A DNA stretch of 61,848 bases from Betaproteobacteria bacterium. GTDB lineage: Bacteria > Pseudomonadota > Gammaproteobacteria > Burkholderiales > Rhodocyclaceae. A model generated the notes under the pieces. It had not been told where the DNA came from, did no database searches, and saw only the letters and a program-made list of their open reading frames with translations. The translations under genes and the position numbers were made by a program. The stretch spans positions 1 through 61,848 of the forward strand of contig WQYQ01000021.1 in assembly GCA_009781175.1 (NCBI GenBank), in the 5' to 3' direction. Each line of letters begins with the position of its first letter. Positions within the stretch are counted from its first letter, which is position 1. This document shows positions 36,957-46,343 of this stretch, piece after piece.

Positions 36957-37691
36957 ATGGACCGCGCGATATACACAGCGATGACGGGTGCAAAGAGCAC
37001 ATTGCTGCAACAAGCTTCCGTCGGCCACAACCTCGCCAATGTTTCGACCGATGGTTTCAAGGCCGAGATGCATCGGCTGCGCGCTGTGCCGGTGCTCAGC
37101 CAGGCGCATCCTTCACGTGCATTCGTCGTCGATGCAAGCGTCGCCAACGATTTAAGCTCGGGCCCGCTTCAGCACACTGGACGCTCGCTCGATGCCGCAA
37201 TTCGTGGCCCCGGCTGGTTCGTGGTGCAAGGCGCGGATGGCCGCGAGGCTTATACGCGGGGCGGGCGATTCGAGGTGACGCAGAACGGGGAATTGGTCAA
37301 CCAGCAAGGTTTGCGCGTCATGGGCGAAGGAGGGCCGATCGCGCTCCCGCCCGACAATCAGTATGAAATCGCGCCGGATGGCACGATTTCCGCCGTGCCG
37401 ACAACCGGCGACCACAATATCGCCGATACCGTCGGCCGCCTCAGGCTTGTCAATCCGCCCCAGGTTGAGCGCGGCGACGATGGTTTGTTCCGCCAGCCGG
37501 GCGGCGCGCCCGCGACTGCCGACGACAATGTGACAGTCGCCAGTGGTTATGTCGAAGGCAGCAACGTCAATGTCGTTGAGCAGATGGTGCAGATGATCTC
37601 GCTCGCGCGTCATTTTGAATTTCAGACCAAGCTGCTGAGCATGGCCGAACAGAACGACCAGGCAGCCGACCGGTTCATCAACGCCCGCTAA
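36957..37691 (+). CDS. flgF: Flagellar proximal rod protein FlgF
   Basis: A 244-residue rod protein. It starts MDRAIYTAMTGAKSTLLQQASVGHNLANVSTDGFKAE and ends with VEGSNVNVVEQMVQMISLARHFEFQTKLL. Normal length. Separated from flgG by 443 bases of repeat-bearing sequence, unusual inside this operon. Confidence 0.96.
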   Translation: MDRAIYTAMTGAKSTLLQQASVGHNLANVSTDGFKAEMHRLRAVPVLSQAHPSRAFVVDASVANDLSSGPLQHTGRSLDAAIRGPGWFVVQGADGREAYTRGGRFEVTQNGELVNQQGLRVMGEGGPIALPPDNQYEIAPDGTISAVPTTGDHNIADTVGRLRLVNPPQVERGDDGLFRQPGGAPATADDNVTVASGYVEGSNVNVVEQMVQMISLARHFEFQTKLLSMAEQNDQAADRFINAR

Positions 37692-38134
37692 GAGCCTGTT
37701 TAAAATCTGCCGCGAGAAACTGTAACGCCACGAGTTAGGGGCGTCTTCGCTGCCCATAAGGGTTGTCTCGCTTCGCGCCGCGCAGAATGACAGGGTGGCA
37801 GAGATAAGGCGCTTCCGGTTGAGTATCGCTGCGCTGTTGGGGTTGTGCGGCTTTGCCGCATCCCGCTGCGCGGGACCGGCCTTCGGCCTTGTCGCTGCGC
37901 CCACCGCCAGCCAACGCGCAGCGGCGAAAGAAAAATATATCGGATCAAACAAAAATGCCATAAATGGCACGAGTCCTGCATGTACAGAGCGTACACGGCT
38001 GTTTAAGCCGCTTTAGAGAAAAAACCGAATAAGAGGATTTTCCCGCGCTTGTTCTTCCCATTGCGATGAGCGCTCACATTGGACAATAACCCTACAGCGT
38101 AAGAAGTGAATTTCGCGCGCACAGGAGAAGCAGC
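37692..38134. other. Repeat-bearing spacer between flgF and flgG
   Basis: 443 bases with no credible gene. It carries half of a REP-type unit (CGCGCAGAATGACAG near 37780) and a dispersed repeat at 37841-37912. The TTGGAC..CAATAAC stretch around 38076 may supply a local promoter for flgG, but I cannot confirm it. Confidence 0.6.
37841..37912 (+). repeat. Dispersed GC-rich repeat, copy A
   Basis: Contains CTTTGCCGCATCCCGCTGCG, CGGGACCGGCCTTCGGCC and TTGTCGCTGCG; the same blocks occur in reverse orientation at 50695-50785. Several short stems. Non-coding. Confidence 0.75.
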
Positions 38135-38917
38135 ATGATTCCAGCACTTTGGGTGGCCCGTACCGGCCTGGATGCGCAGCAGAAGCAGCTTGACGTCATC
38201 TCGAACAACCTCGCGAACGTCAGCACGAATGGCTATAAGCGCTCCAAAGCGGTGTTCGAGGATCTGCTCTATCAAACGCTCCGCCAGCCGGGTGCGCAGT
38301 CCTCGCAGCAGACGCAGATTCCCTCCGGTTTGCAACTCGGTACGGGCGTTCAGCCTGTGGCGACTGTGAAACTGCATACGCAGGGCAATATTCAGCAAAC
38401 CAACAATCCGCTCGATATCGCGGTTCAGGGTCAGGGCTTTTTCGAGGTTACGATGCCCGACGGCACGACGGCTTATACGCGCGACGGTTCTTTTCAGCCG
38501 GACAACCAGGGCCAGCTCGTGACCGCCAGCGGTTATCCCTTGAACCCCTCGATCACATTGCCGCCCAATGCGCAGAGCGTGACGATCGGGAAGGACGGTA
38601 CGGTTTCCGTGACGCTGCCCGGCACCGCAGCTCCGATGCAGATCGGCACGATTCAACTTGCGACGTTCATCAATCCAGCCGGCCTACAGTCGGTTGGCGA
38701 GAACTTGTATCTCGAAACGGCCTCCAGTGGTATGCCGAACGTGACCCAACCAGGCACCAATGGCGCTGGGGTGCTCAACCAGTCGTATGTCGAGGCTTCG
38801 AATGTGAATGTCGCCGAGGAGCTGGTCGACATGATTCAGACTCAGCGCGCCTACGAATTCAATTCGAGAGTCGTTCAGACCGCCGACCAGATGCTCGGAC
38901 GTCTGTCACAGCTCTAA
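38135..38917 (+). CDS. flgG: Flagellar distal rod protein FlgG
   Basis: A 260-residue distal rod protein. Starts [37 protein letters not shown], contains the FlgG-specific [18 protein letters not shown], and ends [42 protein letters not shown] lies upstream of the ATG. Confidence 0.98.
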   Translation: MIPALWVARTGLDAQQKQLDVISNNLANVSTNGYKRSKAVFEDLLYQTLRQPGAQSSQQTQIPSGLQLGTGVQPVATVKLHTQGNIQQTNNPLDIAVQGQGFFEVTMPDGTTAYTRDGSFQPDNQGQLVTASGYPLNPSITLPPNAQSVTIGKDGTVSVTLPGTAAPMQIGTIQLATFINPAGLQSVGENLYLETASSGMPNVTQPGTNGAGVLNQSYVEASNVNVAEELVDMIQTQRAYEFNSRVVQTADQMLGRLSQL

Positions 38918-38927
38918 GGATTAAGCC

Positions 38928-39599
38928 ATGAAGACACCGCTCTTACCGTTGCTTGGTTTCGCCGCACTGCTGCTGCAAGCTTGCGCGACCACGCCCCCAA
39001 CTTCGGCGCAGCAGCCGATGTCGGTGCGCCCGCCGATGCGCGAACCGGCGGTCGTCAGCAATGGTTCGATCTACAGCGCCAGCATGGGGCAGCGCGGTTT
39101 GTTCGAAGACCGCCGCGCGCGTTATGTCGGCGACACGATCACGATCAATCTCGTCGAGCGCACCCAGGCGGCAAAAAACGCCAGCACGAACGCTTCGCGC
39201 AGCACGAGCACATCGGCGAGCATTCCGCTCTTGAGCAAGTTGCCGCCGAAGTTCCTGCAAGGTCTCGATGTTTCGGCGGGCTCCGACAACTCGCTTAATG
39301 GCAAGGGCTCCTCTTCGGCCGATAACAACTTTACCGGCACGATCACGGTGACGGTGATCGATGTGCTGGCCAACGGCAACCTGCTCGTTTCGGGCGAGAA
39401 GCAGCTTGCGATCAACCAGGGTAACGAATTCATCCGTTTCTCGGGCGTGATCAACCCCGCGAATGTGACCGCCGGCAATACCGTCAATTCGGTTCAGGTA
39501 GCCGATGCGCGGATGGAATACCGTGGCTCGGGTTATATCGACGAAGCTCAGCAGATGGGTTGGCTGGCGCGCTTCTTCCAGGTTATCAGTCCTTTCTAG
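38928..39599 (+). CDS. flgH: Flagellar L-ring lipoprotein FlgH
   Basis: A 223-residue outer-membrane lipoprotein. The signal peptide ends in the lipobox LLQAC (cysteine at about residue 19). Family motifs: [23 protein letters not shown] and the C-terminal [32 protein letters not shown]. Forms the outer-membrane bushing with FlgI. Confidence 0.97.
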   Translation: MKTPLLPLLGFAALLLQACATTPPTSAQQPMSVRPPMREPAVVSNGSIYSASMGQRGLFEDRRARYVGDTITINLVERTQAAKNASTNASRSTSTSASIPLLSKLPPKFLQGLDVSAGSDNSLNGKGSSSADNNFTGTITVTVIDVLANGNLLVSGEKQLAINQGNEFIRFSGVINPANVTAGNTVNSVQVADARMEYRGSGYIDEAQQMGWLARFFQVISPF

Positions 39600-39609
39600 G
39601 AGTGTTCAT

Positions 39610-40713
39610 ATGCGACGCTTGCTTGCTCTCACCGCTGCGTGTTTGATGGCCTTCGCGCCGCTTGCGCAGGGTGCCGAACGGATCAAGGATTTGGCCTCGG
39701 TTGCCGGCGTGCGCAGCAATCCGATCGTCGGTTACGGCCTTGTCGTCGGCCTCGACGGCAGCGGCGACCAGACCACGCAGACGCCTTTCACGGTGCAGTC
39801 GATTGCGAACATGCTTTCGAACATGGGCATCACGATGCCGCCGGGCGTCAATCTTCAGCTCAGGAACGTCGCCGCGGTCATGGTGACGGCGAACCTGCCA
39901 GCGTTCTCGCGCCCGGGCCAGGAAATCGATGTCACGGTTTCCTCGCTCGGCAATGCCCGAAGCCTCAAGGGCGGCACTTTGCTGATGACGCCGCTCAAGG
40001 GCGCCGACGGCAGTGTGTATGCCTTGGCGCAAGGTAACCTCGTGATCGGCGGAGCAGGGGGCGGCGCAGCGGGTTCGCGCGTCACCGTCAATCATTTGTC
40101 CTCGGGCCGGATTCCCAAGGGCGCCATCGTCGAGCGTGCCGTGCCGATGCCGGTCGGCCAGGGCGACACGGTTATGCTGGAACTGAAGGAAGCCAATTTC
40201 GGTACTGCGGAAAAAATTGCCCAGGCGATCAATCAGAGCTTCGGCGGGAGCGTAGCCGCGCCGCTTGACGGCAGCGTGATCCAGGTTAATGCGCCTGTCG
40301 ATCCGGCCCAGCGTGTTGCATTCCTGGGGCGGCTGGAAAATCTTGAAGTCGTGCCTGACCAGGGCTTGGCGCGCGTGGTGGTGAATTCACGCACGGGTTC
40401 GGTGGTGATGAACCGCGCGGTCACGGTGCAAGAGTGTGCGGTGGCGCACGGCAATCTGACGCTCACGGTGAGCGCGGACAACCAGGTCAGTCAGCCCGGC
40501 GCTTTGTCAGGTGGCAAGACCGTCGTCTCGCAAAATGCCCAGGTCGCACTCAATCAGGAAAACGGCAATTTGATTCGCGTGCGACCCGGTACGAATTTGT
40601 CCGAGGTGGTCAAGGCACTCAATGCGGTGGGTGCGACCCCGGTTGATATGATTTCGATTCTGCAAGCCATGAAGACGGCTGGTGCTTTGCGCGCGGAACT
40701 TGAGGTGATTTAA
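39610..40713 (+). CDS. flgI: Flagellar P-ring protein FlgI
   Basis: A 367-residue periplasmic ring protein with a signal peptide (MRRLLALTAACLMAFAPLAQGAE) followed by RIKDLASVAGVRSNPIVGYGLVVGLDGSGDQ. The start at 39610 has TAGGAG upstream and gives the signal peptide; the frame is open further upstream into flgH but that is not used. Assembly needs FlgA. Confidence 0.97.
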   Translation: MRRLLALTAACLMAFAPLAQGAERIKDLASVAGVRSNPIVGYGLVVGLDGSGDQTTQTPFTVQSIANMLSNMGITMPPGVNLQLRNVAAVMVTANLPAFSRPGQEIDVTVSSLGNARSLKGGTLLMTPLKGADGSVYALAQGNLVIGGAGGGAAGSRVTVNHLSSGRIPKGAIVERAVPMPVGQGDTVMLELKEANFGTAEKIAQAINQSFGGSVAAPLDGSVIQVNAPVDPAQRVAFLGRLENLEVVPDQGLARVVVNSRTGSVVMNRAVTVQECAVAHGNLTLTVSADNQVSQPGALSGGKTVVSQNAQVALNQENGNLIRVRPGTNLSEVVKALNAVGATPVDMISILQAMKTAGALRAELEVI

Positions 40714-40724
40714 GGAGCAGACAT

Positions 40725-41657
40725 ATGCTTGCCCCAGTCCAACAAGATTCGATTTTCGATGCGGGTCGGCTCTCGGAGCTTAAGCGGCTCTCGGGACAAA
40801 ACTCGCCCGAAGCGATCAAAGCGGTCGCCAAGCAGTTTGAAGCGCTGTTCTTGCAGATGATGCTCAAACAGATGCGTCAATCCACCGCGATGGGCGGTAT
40901 GCAAGGTGGCGGCTTTGACGGCGAGCAGGTGGCGTTCTACCGTGGCCTGGCCGATCAGCAGTTGGCGATGAATCTTTCCAAGACGGGCAGTTTCGGTCTG
41001 GCCAAAGCCATCGAACGGCAGCTTTCGCAAAACTCCGCCGGGTTCAATTCCGTCGATCCTCCGGCCGAGAAAGATCGTTTGCTTCCGCCGCTGAATCTGG
41101 CGCGCGCGGCAGTTTCCGCCGATACGGCGGCAAAAACAGCCAATTCCGGTTTGGGAAGCGTGGCGGGCCAGGAAAGCGGCGGGCCGACAAGCTTCATCAA
41201 CAGGATCTGGAATCACGCGCTCGGCGCAGCCAAATCGCTCGGCGTGCCGACGCAATTTCTCGTCGGCCATGCCGCGCTCGAAACCGGCTGGGGCAAGGGC
41301 GAAATTCGTATGCCCGACGGGGGCTCGTCGCATAATCTGTTCAATATCAAGGCCGGGTCGAACTGGAAAGGCGCGACCGTGGATGCCTCGACGATCGAAT
41401 ACATCGGCGGCGTGCCGCAGCGGCGTGTCGAGCGCTTCCGCGCCTATGGCTCTTATGCGGAAGCCTTTGCCGATTACGCGCGTCTGATAGGCACGAATTC
41501 CCGTTATTCGAACGCGCTCGGGCAGAACGATGCGCAAGGTTTTGCGCAAGGCTTGGCGCGGGGCGGTTATGCCACCGATCCGATGTATGCGGACAAACTG
41601 ACGCGCATTATCGATGGCAAAACTTTGCGTTCCGCTTTGTCGAGCAATACAGCTTGA
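40725..41657 (+). CDS. flgJ: Flagellar rod-cap muramidase FlgJ
   Basis: A 310-residue fusion typical of beta- and gammaproteobacteria. Residues about 1-110 are the rod-cap domain (AIKAVAKQFEALFLQMMLKQMRQ). After a linker, residues about 150-305 form a glycosaminidase-type domain (FLVGHAALETGWGKGEIR with the catalytic glutamate, HNLFNIKAGSNWKG, YSNALGQN) that opens the peptidoglycan for the rod. Last gene before a terminator. Confidence 0.97.
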   Translation: MLAPVQQDSIFDAGRLSELKRLSGQNSPEAIKAVAKQFEALFLQMMLKQMRQSTAMGGMQGGGFDGEQVAFYRGLADQQLAMNLSKTGSFGLAKAIERQLSQNSAGFNSVDPPAEKDRLLPPLNLARAAVSADTAAKTANSGLGSVAGQESGGPTSFINRIWNHALGAAKSLGVPTQFLVGHAALETGWGKGEIRMPDGGSSHNLFNIKAGSNWKGATVDASTIEYIGGVPQRRVERFRAYGSYAEAFADYARLIGTNSRYSNALGQNDAQGFAQGLARGGYATDPMYADKLTRIIDGKTLRSALSSNTA

Positions 41658-41680
41658 ATGCCGGTTCCTTTATGCAGTAA

Positions 41681-41710
41681 AGCCGGCCGCATCTTCAGGC
41701 CGGCTTTTTT
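41681..41710 (+). terminator. Rho-independent terminator of the flgB-J operon
   Basis: GCCGGCC (41682-41688) pairs with GGCCGGC (41698-41704), followed by six T. Confidence 0.93.
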
Positions 41711-41764
41711 GTGTCCGTTATTGGTAATGAAGAAGTTCACCTCGGCAAATCTGGCTTAAAAATT

Positions 41765-41781
41765 CTGGCAAGAAAATTGCT
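41765..41781 (+). promoter_or_regulatory. Sigma-54 promoter of flgKL
   Basis: CTGGCAAG-AAAA-TTGCT: GG at 41767-41768 and GC at 41779-41780, ten bases between. Very close to consensus YTGGCACG-N4-TTGCW. It lies 48 bases before flgK, after the flgJ terminator. Confidence 0.88.
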
Positions 41782-41828
41782 AGATAAAGCTTGCTAAAAG
41801 CGTAGATAGCTCTAAAAGGTGCAACGAA

Positions 41829-43826
41829 ATGGGCAACAGCTTACTGTCGATTGGATTGACTGGCGTTCAGGCCGCGCAGGCAGGGCTGCTCACGACCAGC
41901 CATAACATCACGAATGCCTCGACTCCCGGCTTTAGCCGCCAGTCCATTGTCCAGACGAGCAATATTGCGCTGTATTCCGGCGCCGGCTATATCGGCCAGG
42001 GCGCCAACGTCGAAACCATCCGGCGGACATACAGCCAGTTCCTCAATCAGCAGGTGCTGAGCGCCGATACGCGCTATCAGGAGCTTTCGACCTATTACGA
42101 CCAGATCAAGCAGATCGACAATCTTTTGGGCGATGCGACAGCCGGTTTGTCCCCCGCGCTACAGGATTTCTTTTCGGGCATTCAAAGCATTGCGGCAGAT
42201 CCTTCCAGCATTCCCGCACGGCAGTCGATGCTTTCGCAGGCCGATGCGCTCGTCGGCCGCCTCCAGTCGCTCAATTCGCGTCTGGACGAAATGCGCACGC
42301 AGTCCTCGAATGAAATCGCCAACTCAGTGGTTGAGATCAACAGCCTCGCGACCCAGATCGGGCAACTGAATCAGCAGATCATCTATGCGAACAACCTCGG
42401 TGTTGGAACCGCGAACGATTTGCTCGATAAGCGCGACGATCTGGTCAGCCAGCTCAATCAGCAGATCCGCGTCACGGTCCAAACCAATGACGACAGCTCG
42501 ATTAACGTTTTCATCGGCAATGGCCAGCCTCTGGTCGTGGGCACGATGGTCGGGCAACTGACGACCGGGCCGTCCGCCGAGGATATTTCGAAACTGGCCG
42601 TCGGGATCAAAATGCCGACCGGCGGCTCGCAGCAATTGCCGGAGTCGACGCTCAGCGGCGGCAAGCTTTCCGGCCTGTTGATGTTCCGTTCCCAAGCCAT
42701 TGATTTGACTCAGAACAGCCTGGGCCGGATCGCCATGAGCCTGACCCAGACGCTCAATGCGCAAAACCGGCTTGGCATCGATCTGAATGGCAATCTCGGC
42801 GGCGATTTATTCACCCCGCTGGCGGGCCATACGATCTACCCGAACCAGCCGACGAATGCCGGCACCGCCCAGATCGATGTGCCGATCACGGATGCGAACG
42901 ATCTGACGCTGAGCGACTATTCGCTCACTTATACCGCGGACAACACTTTCCAGTTGGTGCGCCGCACCGACGGCCAGACATGGACCGCGACCGGCACCGA
43001 TCCGCAGGACGCGCTCGGAAATCTGCTCGCGTCCGTGCCGACGCAAGGTTTCTCCTTGAATCTGACGGGCGCGCCGGCAGTCGGCGACAGCTTCCTGATT
43101 CAGCCGACGCGTTTTGCCGTAAGCGAGTTCAGCAAGGCGACGGACGACCCGCGCTTGATTGCCGCCGGGGCACCGATTACGACGGCAGCGGCAAATTCGA
43201 ACGTCGGGAACGGCAAAATTGACGAAGGCAGCGTCACCAGTGTGGCAAATCTTGCCGCCGGCGCTTCGCCGGCCCTCAATCTGCCGCTCACGCTGACTTT
43301 TTCAGGTGGTAATTTGAACGGCTTCCCGGCCGACTTTCCGGTCACCGTGACGCAGCCCGATGGAACGGTTGCAAACTATCCGGCCGGTAGCGCCGTGCCT
43401 TATACCCCGGGGGCGAAAATCGAGCTCGCCGGCATCGGTTTCACGATTAGCGGTGAGCCGGTCAATGGCGACACCTTTAGCATCCAGGCCAATACAAACG
43501 GCGTATCCGACAACCGCAACGCGGTGCTCCTGGGGCAATTGCAGCAAGCTAAAACGATGCTGGGCGGCAGCGCGAGCTATGCTTCGGCCTATGCGCAGCT
43601 TGTCAGCCAGATCGGCACGCAGACGCGCACGGCACAGGTCGCGGCAACTTCCCAGCAGACGATTCTTCAGCAGGCGACGGATGCGCGAGACTCCATGTCG
43701 GCGGTGAGCCTCGACGATGAAGCGGCGAATCTGATCCGCTATCAACAGGCGTATCAAGCCTCGGGCAAAGTGATGGAAATCGCTTCGAAATTGTTCGATA
43801 CGATCCTCGCGGTTGTGAACAGCTAA
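41829..43826 (+). CDS. flgK: Hook-filament junction protein FlgK (HAP1)
   Basis: A 665-residue junction protein, on the long side for the family because of extra domains in the centre. N-terminal LSIGLTGVQAAQAGLLTTSHNITNASTPGFSRQ and C-terminal SLDDEAANLIRYQQAYQASGKVMEIASKLFDTIL. Transcribed with flgL from the sigma-54 promoter. Confidence 0.97.
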   Translation: MGNSLLSIGLTGVQAAQAGLLTTSHNITNASTPGFSRQSIVQTSNIALYSGAGYIGQGANVETIRRTYSQFLNQQVLSADTRYQELSTYYDQIKQIDNLLGDATAGLSPALQDFFSGIQSIAADPSSIPARQSMLSQADALVGRLQSLNSRLDEMRTQSSNEIANSVVEINSLATQIGQLNQQIIYANNLGVGTANDLLDKRDDLVSQLNQQIRVTVQTNDDSSINVFIGNGQPLVVGTMVGQLTTGPSAEDISKLAVGIKMPTGGSQQLPESTLSGGKLSGLLMFRSQAIDLTQNSLGRIAMSLTQTLNAQNRLGIDLNGNLGGDLFTPLAGHTIYPNQPTNAGTAQIDVPITDANDLTLSDYSLTYTADNTFQLVRRTDGQTWTATGTDPQDALGNLLASVPTQGFSLNLTGAPAVGDSFLIQPTRFAVSEFSKATDDPRLIAAGAPITTAAANSNVGNGKIDEGSVTSVANLAAGASPALNLPLTLTFSGGNLNGFPADFPVTVTQPDGTVANYPAGSAVPYTPGAKIELAGIGFTISGEPVNGDTFSIQANTNGVSDNRNAVLLGQLQQAKTMLGGSASYASAYAQLVSQIGTQTRTAQVAATSQQTILQQATDARDSMSAVSLDDEAANLIRYQQAYQASGKVMEIASKLFDTILAVVNS

Positions 43827-43847
43827 GTTTGAAGTAGGAGAAAAACC

Positions 43848-45032
43848 ATGCGTATCTCGACCAGCATGATTTACAACAACGGCGTCCAAGCGTTCCAGAA
43901 CCGGAGCGCGGAAATGCTGCAACTTCAAACCCAGTTCTCTTCCGGAAAACGCGTCACAACACCTTCCGATGATCCGCTGGCCTCGGCTTCGGCACTGGTC
44001 GTGTCGCAGGCGAAAAGCGTTAACAGCCAATGGGCCGTCAACCGGGGCAGCGCCAAGGATGCGCTGTCGACGCTCGACACCACACTGGGCAGCGTTTCGG
44101 ATCTGATCGCTTACATCAAAGAGCGCACCATTCAAGCGGGTAACGGCTCCTTGGGCGCTTCCGATCTGCAAGCCATCGCCATTGATCTGCGCGCGCGTTT
44201 CGACCAAATGGTCGCGTATGCGAATACCAACGACCCGCAAGGGGGCTACATGTTCGCAGGCTATCGGACAGATACGCAGCCTTTCATCGGCAATCTTTCG
44301 AGCGGGATTTTCTATCAAGGCGATCAAGGCTCGCGTGCGATTCAAATCTCCGACTCGCGTGTCATCCCGACCAGCAATTCGGGTAACGACGTGTTCATGA
44401 ACATCCCGAGTGGGAATGGCTTCTTCTCGACTTCGGGCGACAGCGGCAACAGCGGCGGCGCGGCAATCAGCGCCGGAACCGTCTCGGGCACCTACAGTGG
44501 CAACAACTACCAGATCGTGTTTACCAGCGCGACGGACTATGACATCTACGATACGACGGCCGGTGGTCCCGCGGTTGCGAGCGGTTCATATACAAGCGGC
44601 GATCCGATCAGCATTGGCGGCGTGACGGTCAACGTCGTCGGCGCGCCGGCTTCTGGCGACAAATTCAATATTACGGCGGGTGGCTCGACCGATATTTTCA
44701 GCACCCTGAAAGATTTGATCGGTGCGCTCGAAAACAGCAGCGGGGATGCGTTCCAGGCCCAGGTCGGAAAGGCGATGGGCAACCTCGATAGCGCGCTTGA
44801 AAACGTATTGCGCGTGCGGGCTTCGGTGGGCTCCCGGATCAACGAAGTGCAGTCCTTGGATAGCTTTGGTTCGCAACTGGATGTGCAGTATGCCGACACC
44901 ATTTCCCGTCTGACCGATCTCGACTACGCCCAGGCCAGTTCCGATCTCGTGCAGAAACAGCTTGCCTTGCAGGCGTCGCAAAAAGCCTTCGTGCAGACGA
45001 CGGGTCTATCACTGTTCAACTACCTCACCTGA
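43848..45032 (+). CDS. flgL: Hook-filament junction protein FlgL (HAP3)
   Basis: A 394-residue flagellin-like junction protein. N-terminal MRISTSMIYNNGVQAFQNRSAEMLQLQTQFSSGKRV, C-terminal DLVQKQLALQASQKAFVQTTGLSLFNYL. 21 bases after flgK with AGGAG upstream. Confidence 0.97.
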   Translation: MRISTSMIYNNGVQAFQNRSAEMLQLQTQFSSGKRVTTPSDDPLASASALVVSQAKSVNSQWAVNRGSAKDALSTLDTTLGSVSDLIAYIKERTIQAGNGSLGASDLQAIAIDLRARFDQMVAYANTNDPQGGYMFAGYRTDTQPFIGNLSSGIFYQGDQGSRAIQISDSRVIPTSNSGNDVFMNIPSGNGFFSTSGDSGNSGGAAISAGTVSGTYSGNNYQIVFTSATDYDIYDTTAGGPAVASGSYTSGDPISIGGVTVNVVGAPASGDKFNITAGGSTDIFSTLKDLIGALENSSGDAFQAQVGKAMGNLDSALENVLRVRASVGSRINEVQSLDSFGSQLDVQYADTISRLTDLDYAQASSDLVQKQLALQASQKAFVQTTGLSLFNYLT

Positions 45033-45040
45033 GCCTGATC

Positions 45041-45451
45041 ATGAACACTCGTACCGCGCTCTCATGCATCGTTCTGCTCCTTGGTTTGATCGGCCGGGCG
45101 GAAGCCATGACGCCCGCTTGTGAAATCGAGACCGGACAAGCGCCGCCCGAAGATACCTCGCTGATTGCAGTGTTCAGGAACGCGGCCGATTATGTGATCT
45201 ATCCGCTGGCGCCCAACTGGTCGCTGCGCGAGACCAGAATCGCCGAGGACCGGGTACGGATTTCATTGAAACTCAATCGTTTCCACACAGGCGGCGAGGG
45301 CGAGGCGCTGGCGGTTCTCAAACGCCGCGCCGACGAAATCGCGCAGCGCTGCGGCTACACCCGCTATGAGATCGCGAGTTTCGAAGAGTCGATCACCTCG
45401 GGCTGGATCGCGCAGCGTGGCGCCGAAGGGGAAATCGTCCTCGCGCATTGA
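45041..45451 (+). CDS. Small exported protein of unknown function
   Basis: A 136-residue protein eight bases after flgL, so probably co-transcribed with flgKL. A signal peptide (ALSCIVLLLGLIGRAEA) is followed by a soluble domain with YVIYPLAPNWSLRETRIAEDRVRISLKLNRF. I do not recognise the family. A periplasmic role linked to the flagellum is possible only from position. Confidence 0.65.
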   Translation: MNTRTALSCIVLLLGLIGRAEAMTPACEIETGQAPPEDTSLIAVFRNAADYVIYPLAPNWSLRETRIAEDRVRISLKLNRFHTGGEGEALAVLKRRADEIAQRCGYTRYEIASFEESITSGWIAQRGAEGEIVLAH

Positions 45452-45593
45452 GCGCCGGAATACAGAATGGGGCAGGCGGCGGAGAGTTTGTGGCTGGCCG
45501 AATTGATCGGTGTTAACTCGTGCGCCTACAATTGAGCCCGATAGGTAACTTGGTGAAGCATTCGCAAATGTCCAAGCTCTTGGCAGCCTGACG

Positions 45594-45902
45594 ATGGCCG
45601 GTTCTATTTACGATTTCGCCTGGGATGCGAAGAAGGCGCGCAGCAATCTCAAAAAGCATGGGGTATCGTTCCCGCTGGCGACTTCGGTTTTTCGCGACGC
45701 GCTGACAGTGACAATTTTCGATGATGAGCACAGCGATGATGAAGAGCGCTGGGTAACGCTGGGAAGGGCCGAGAATGGCCAGGTGCTGGTGGTCGTTCAC
45801 ACCGCTGAGGAAACAGAGGATTCGGAAGTGCACATCCGCATCATCTCAGCGCGTTGCGCCAACCGTGACGAAGTGCGCGATTATGAACAGGCGCCGCGCT
45901 AG
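45594..45902 (+). CDS. brnT: BrnT-family toxin (pair 1)
   Basis: A 102-residue RelE-like ribonuclease of the BrnT type. Visible: YDFAWDAKKARSNLKKHGVSFPLATSVFRDAL (typical N-terminal half), DDEERWVTLGRAENGQVLVVVHT, and the C-terminal RIISARCANRDEVRDYEQ with the expected arginines. Starts the accessory region. A partner antitoxin follows at once. Confidence 0.85.
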   Translation: MAGSIYDFAWDAKKARSNLKKHGVSFPLATSVFRDALTVTIFDDEHSDDEERWVTLGRAENGQVLVVVHTAEETEDSEVHIRIISARCANRDEVRDYEQAPR

Positions 45903-45921
45903 GCGGCTAAAGGTGACGGCG

Positions 45922-46122
45922 ATGAAGGACCATTACGATTTCAGCAAGGGTGAGCGCGGCAAGTTCTACCGGCCCGATGCAATCTTTCGCCTGCCCGTGT
46001 ATCTCGATGAGAACGTGCAGTCCTATTTGACCGCCAAGGCTAATGCCAAGGGAATTGACCTTTCCGATCTGGTCAATGACCTGCTGCGAAGGGAGATCGA
46101 GATTATCGAAGCGGTGAAGTAA
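45922..46122 (+). CDS. Antitoxin of BrnT pair 1
   Basis: A 66-residue protein of the CopG/ribbon-helix-helix type usual next to BrnT: starts MKDHYDFSKGERGKFYRPDA, then FRLPVYLDENVQSYLTAKANAKGIDLSDLVNDLLRREIEII. Start at 45922 with AAGGTG upstream; an earlier in-frame ATG overlaps the toxin. Binds the toxin and represses the pair in known systems. Confidence 0.82.
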   Translation: MKDHYDFSKGERGKFYRPDAIFRLPVYLDENVQSYLTAKANAKGIDLSDLVNDLLRREIEIIEAVK

Positions 46123-46343
46123 ACCGCGAAAGCGGGTATTCCTATTTCTGCCTGTGTAGTCCGTCGCCAAGGCTGATGCTGCTGGCCCGCGCCGATAGCG
46201 TGACGGCGAGGAGGAAGATTAGGAGGCGGCGTCAAGTCTGAATCCCTACACTTCTACAATTTACAAACTCCTCTCAGCGCTCCTGCAAACTCTCATGCGC
46301 ATGCTGGATCAGTGGCGAGAGGAAATACTCGATCACGCGCCGT

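Noticed and set aside
41781..41815. TAAAGCTT with GTAGATAG as a sigma-28 promoter for flgK
   Set aside because: The spacing is nine, not eleven, and a near-perfect sigma-54 site lies directly upstream.
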